DNA from: Ovoidimarina sp039190895
GTDB lineage: Bacteria > Pseudomonadota > Alphaproteobacteria > Rhodobacterales > Rhodobacteraceae
NCBI GenBank assembly: GCA_039190895.1
Contig: JBCCXY010000150.1
Coordinates: 1-7,560 of the forward strand
DNA length: 7,560 bases
Direction of reading: 5' to 3'
A model generated the notes under the pieces. That model was not told the DNA's origin, made no database searches, and worked only from the letters and a program-made list of their open reading frames with translations. Shown here in pieces: positions 5,604-7,560 of the stretch; within the stretch, counting starts at the first letter, position 1, and each line of letters starts with the position of its first letter. The position numbers and the translations under genes are program-made.

Positions 5604-7423
5604 TGGACCTGCGCAACATCGCCATCATCGCCCATGTCGACCACGGCAAGACGACCCTCGTCGACGAACTGCTCCGCCAGTCCGGCGCCTTTCGCGAGGG
5701 GCAGGCCGTCGCCGAACGCGCCATGGATTCCAACGACTTGGAGCGGGAGCGGGGCATCACCATCCTCGCCAAGGCGACTTCGGTCGAGTGGAAGGGTACG
5801 CGCATCAACATCGTCGACACCCCGGGTCACGCCGACTTCGGCGGCGAGGTGGAGCGCATCCTGTCCATGGTTGATGGCGTCTGCCTGCTGGTCGACGCCG
5901 CCGAGGGACCGATGCCGCAGACGAAGTTCGTCACGGCCAAGGCGCTGGCGCTTGGGTTGCGGCCCATCGTGGTGCTGAACAAGGTCGACAAACCCGACGC
6001 AGAGCCGGATCGCGCTCTGGATGAGGTGTTCGACCTCTTCGCCGCGCTCGACGCAGATGAAGATCAACTCGACTTCCCCCACCTCTACGCCTCGGGCCGC
6101 TCCGGCTGGGCCGACGCCGATCTTGATGGCCCGCGCAAAGACCTCTCGGCACTGTTCGACCTCATCGTGAACCACGTCCCCAAGCCCAAACAGCTTGCTC
6201 GGGCGGACGAAGACTTCACGATGCTCGCCACCACCCTCGGAGCCGACCCTTATCTGGGCCGCATCCTCACGGGCCGTGTCGAATCCGGCCGTCTCAAGAC
6301 AGGCCAGACGATCAAGGCGATCAGCCGGGTCGGGCAGGTGATTGAGCAATTCCGCGCGACCAAGATCCTCGCCTTCCGCGGCCTCTCGCAGGCCCCCATC
6401 GACGATGCCGAAGCTGGGGACATCGTCACCATCGCCGGGATGACGAAGGCAACTGTGTCCGACACGCTGGCGGCGCTGGCCGTGGATGACGCGCTTCCGG
6501 CGCAACCGATTGATCCGCCGACGATTTCGGTGACCTTCGGCATCAACGACTCGCCGCTGGCGGGGCGTGAGGGCAAGAAGGTTCAGTCCCGCGTCATCCG
6601 CGAACGCCTGATGCGAGAGGCAGAGCAGAACGTCGCCATCCGCGTCACCGACACCCCCGGGGGCGAGGCGTTCGAGGTCGCCGGTCGCGGCGAACTGCAG
6701 ATGGGCGTCCTCATCGAGAACATGCGCCGCGAGGGGTTCGAGCTGTCGATCTCCCGGCCCCAAGTCCTGACGCGCGAGGTCGACGGCGAGCGAAACGAAC
6801 CCATCGAAGAGGTCACCATCGACGTCGACGACAGCTATTCCGGTGCGGTGATCGAGGCGCTGACCGGCGCCCGCAAAGGCGACATGACCGACATGCGCCA
6901 GGTCGGCGCGGGCAAGACGCGGATCACGGCGCTGGTCCCATCACGCGGCCTGATCGGCTATCACGGACAGTTCCTGACTGACACGCGTGGCACGGGCGTG
7001 CTGAACCGCGTGTTCCACAGTTGGGCGCCGTGGAAGGGCCCGATCCCGGGGCGGCGCGAGGGTGTGCTGATAGCGATGGATGCGGGGCAGTCGGTGGCCT
7101 ATGCGCTTTGGGGTCTGGAAGAGCGGGGGCGGTTGTTCATCGGTTCGGGTGAGGATGTCTATGGCGGGATGGTGATCGGTGAGCACTCCCGCGACAATGA
7201 CCTTGAGGTGAACCCGCTGAAGGGCAAGAAGCTCACCAACATCCGTGCGTCCGGCAAGGACGACGCGGTGACGCTGACGCCGCCGGTGCGCTTCTCGCTG
7301 GAAGAGGCCATCGCCTATATCGATGATGACGAGTTGGTGGAGGTCACGCCATCGGCCATCCGCCTGCGCAAACGCTACCTCGACCCGCATGAACGTAAGC
7401 GGCAGGCCCGCGCCGCGAGCTAG
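5603..7423 (+). CDS. typA: TypA/BipA ribosome-associated translational GTPase
   Basis: The protein has 606 residues, the usual family length, and belongs to the EF-G-like GTPases that bind the 70S ribosome and help 50S assembly and growth under cold or other stress. The GTPase domain is complete: G1 AHVDHGKT (10-17), switch region MDSNDLERERGITI (41-54), G3 DTPGHADFGGEVER (72-85) and G4 NKVDKPDA (126-133). It is followed by an EF-Tu-like domain 2 (about 200-290), EF-G III/V-like domains including EAFEVAGRGELQMGVLIENM and PSRGLIGYHGQFLTDTRGTG, and the BipA-specific C-terminal domain with KKLTNIRASGKDDAVTLTPP and DDDELVEVTPSAIRLRKRYL. The frame stays open upstream to 5456, but that part is the shadow of emrE. 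The true start is the ATG at 5603 giving MDLRNIAIIAHVDHGKTT. Only a poor ribosome-binding site precedes it, which fits translational coupling to emrE. No internal promoter is evident. A REP-like palindrome follows 14 bp after the stop. Confidence 0.98.
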   Translation: MDLRNIAIIAHVDHGKTTLVDELLRQSGAFREGQAVAERAMDSNDLERERGITILAKATSVEWKGTRINIVDTPGHADFGGEVERILSMVDGVCLLVDAAEGPMPQTKFVTAKALALGLRPIVVLNKVDKPDAEPDRALDEVFDLFAALDADEDQLDFPHLYASGRSGWADADLDGPRKDLSALFDLIVNHVPKPKQLARADEDFTMLATTLGADPYLGRILTGRVESGRLKTGQTIKAISRVGQVIEQFRATKILAFRGLSQAPIDDAEAGDIVTIAGMTKATVSDTLAALAVDDALPAQPIDPPTISVTFGINDSPLAGREGKKVQSRVIRERLMREAEQNVAIRVTDTPGGEAFEVAGRGELQMGVLIENMRREGFELSISRPQVLTREVDGERNEPIEEVTIDVDDSYSGAVIEALTGARKGDMTDMRQVGAGKTRITALVPSRGLIGYHGQFLTDTRGTGVLNRVFHSWAPWKGPIPGRREGVLIAMDAGQSVAYALWGLEERGRLFIGSGEDVYGGMVIGEHSRDNDLEVNPLKGKKLTNIRASGKDDAVTLTPPVRFSLEEAIAYIDDDELVEVTPSAIRLRKRYLDPHERKRQARAAS

Positions 7424-7436
7424 TTCGATGGCGGGA

Positions 7437-7513
7437 CGGTGGGCAGATTGCCCACCCTACACCAGCTGCTTCGGACGGGTCTGCTGAAAGTTGGGTTGGC
7501 AATCTGCCCACCG
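7437..7513. repeat. pair of REP-like palindromes in inverted orientation (REPIN-like element)
   Basis: Arm cggtgggcagattgcc (7437-7452) is the exact reverse complement of ggcaatctgcccaccg (7498-7513), a perfect 16-bp inverted repeat with a 45-bp spacer. Past one mismatch (7453/7497) four more pairs follow. Each copy is also a small palindrome by itself. Copy one, ggtgggca-gat-tgcccacc (7438-7456), is perfect with a 3-nt loop, and copy two has one mismatch. Two REP-type hairpins facing each other, just after a gene and outside any coding frame, match the layout of REPINs or BIMEs. The first hairpin could also help end or protect the typA transcript, though no T tract follows it. Confidence 0.75.
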
Positions 7514-7560
7514 CGTCGGTAGCGGGGCGGTTCGGTCAGGCGGCGTTAGACGTCGGTTTG
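7514..7560. other. right edge, no gene assignable
   Basis: The last 47 bp contain no start codon with a credible ribosome-binding site. A minus-strand frame entering from the right would read KPTSNAA and stop at 7536-7538. That could be the end of a gene lying beyond the window, but seven codons are not enough to claim it. Confidence 0.3.

Noticed and set aside
5600..6763. A 387-codon open frame on the minus strand opposite typA
   Set aside because: It is a codon-bias shadow of typA, with Arg/Asp/Gly/His-rich low-information sequence and no recognisable motif.
7536..7560. End of a minus-strand gene (KPTSNAA then stop) at the right edge
   Set aside because: Only seven codons are in view, which is too short to tell coding from chance.

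Overview
The window is high-GC chromosomal DNA with tight gene packing. It most likely comes from an alphaproteobacterium of the Rhodobacteraceae or a near relative. The basis is protein resemblance recognised from memory: a eukaryote-like homodimeric NADP isocitrate dehydrogenase, a VPLPA-CTERM type sorting signal and the general codon bias. No phage, plasmid, CRISPR, tRNA or rRNA signal was seen.

Layout from left to right. (1) Positions 1-486 hold the 3' end of a MalK/UgpC-type ABC transporter ATPase, cut by the window edge. (2) Positions 550-924 encode a small exported protein of unknown function with two cysteines in the mature part. (3) Positions 969-2897, minus strand, encode a KefB/KefC-type cation:proton antiporter with an RCK (TrkA-N) domain and an unusual His/Gly/Asp-rich loop. 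(4) Positions 2898-3130 are a divergent intergenic region with three tandem 11-bp units and a separate dyad. (5) Positions 3131-4342 encode isocitrate dehydrogenase (icd), followed by a strong hairpin terminator. (6) Positions 4418-5140 encode a secreted protein with a VPLPA/PEP-CTERM type C-terminal sorting signal. (7) Positions 5141-5273 are a GC-rich spacer able to form hairpins. (8) Positions 5274-5603 encode an EmrE-like small multidrug resistance transporter. Its stop codon overlaps the start of (9) typA/bipA at 5603-7423, a ribosome-associated GTPase. (10) Positions 7424-7560 carry two copies of a REP-like palindrome in inverted orientation.

The genes do not form one pathway. Icd is central carbon metabolism, the Kef-like protein is ion and electrophile or pH homeostasis, EmrE is cation efflux, TypA is a stress-related translation factor, and the VPLPA-CTERM protein is an exported surface protein. 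The only clear operon link is emrE-typA, joined by a TAATG overlap. I see no convincing new multi-gene system here. The points most worth a second look are the REPIN-like element after typA, the VPLPA-CTERM protein placed directly behind the icd terminator, the His-rich antiporter loop and the repeats between kef and icd.
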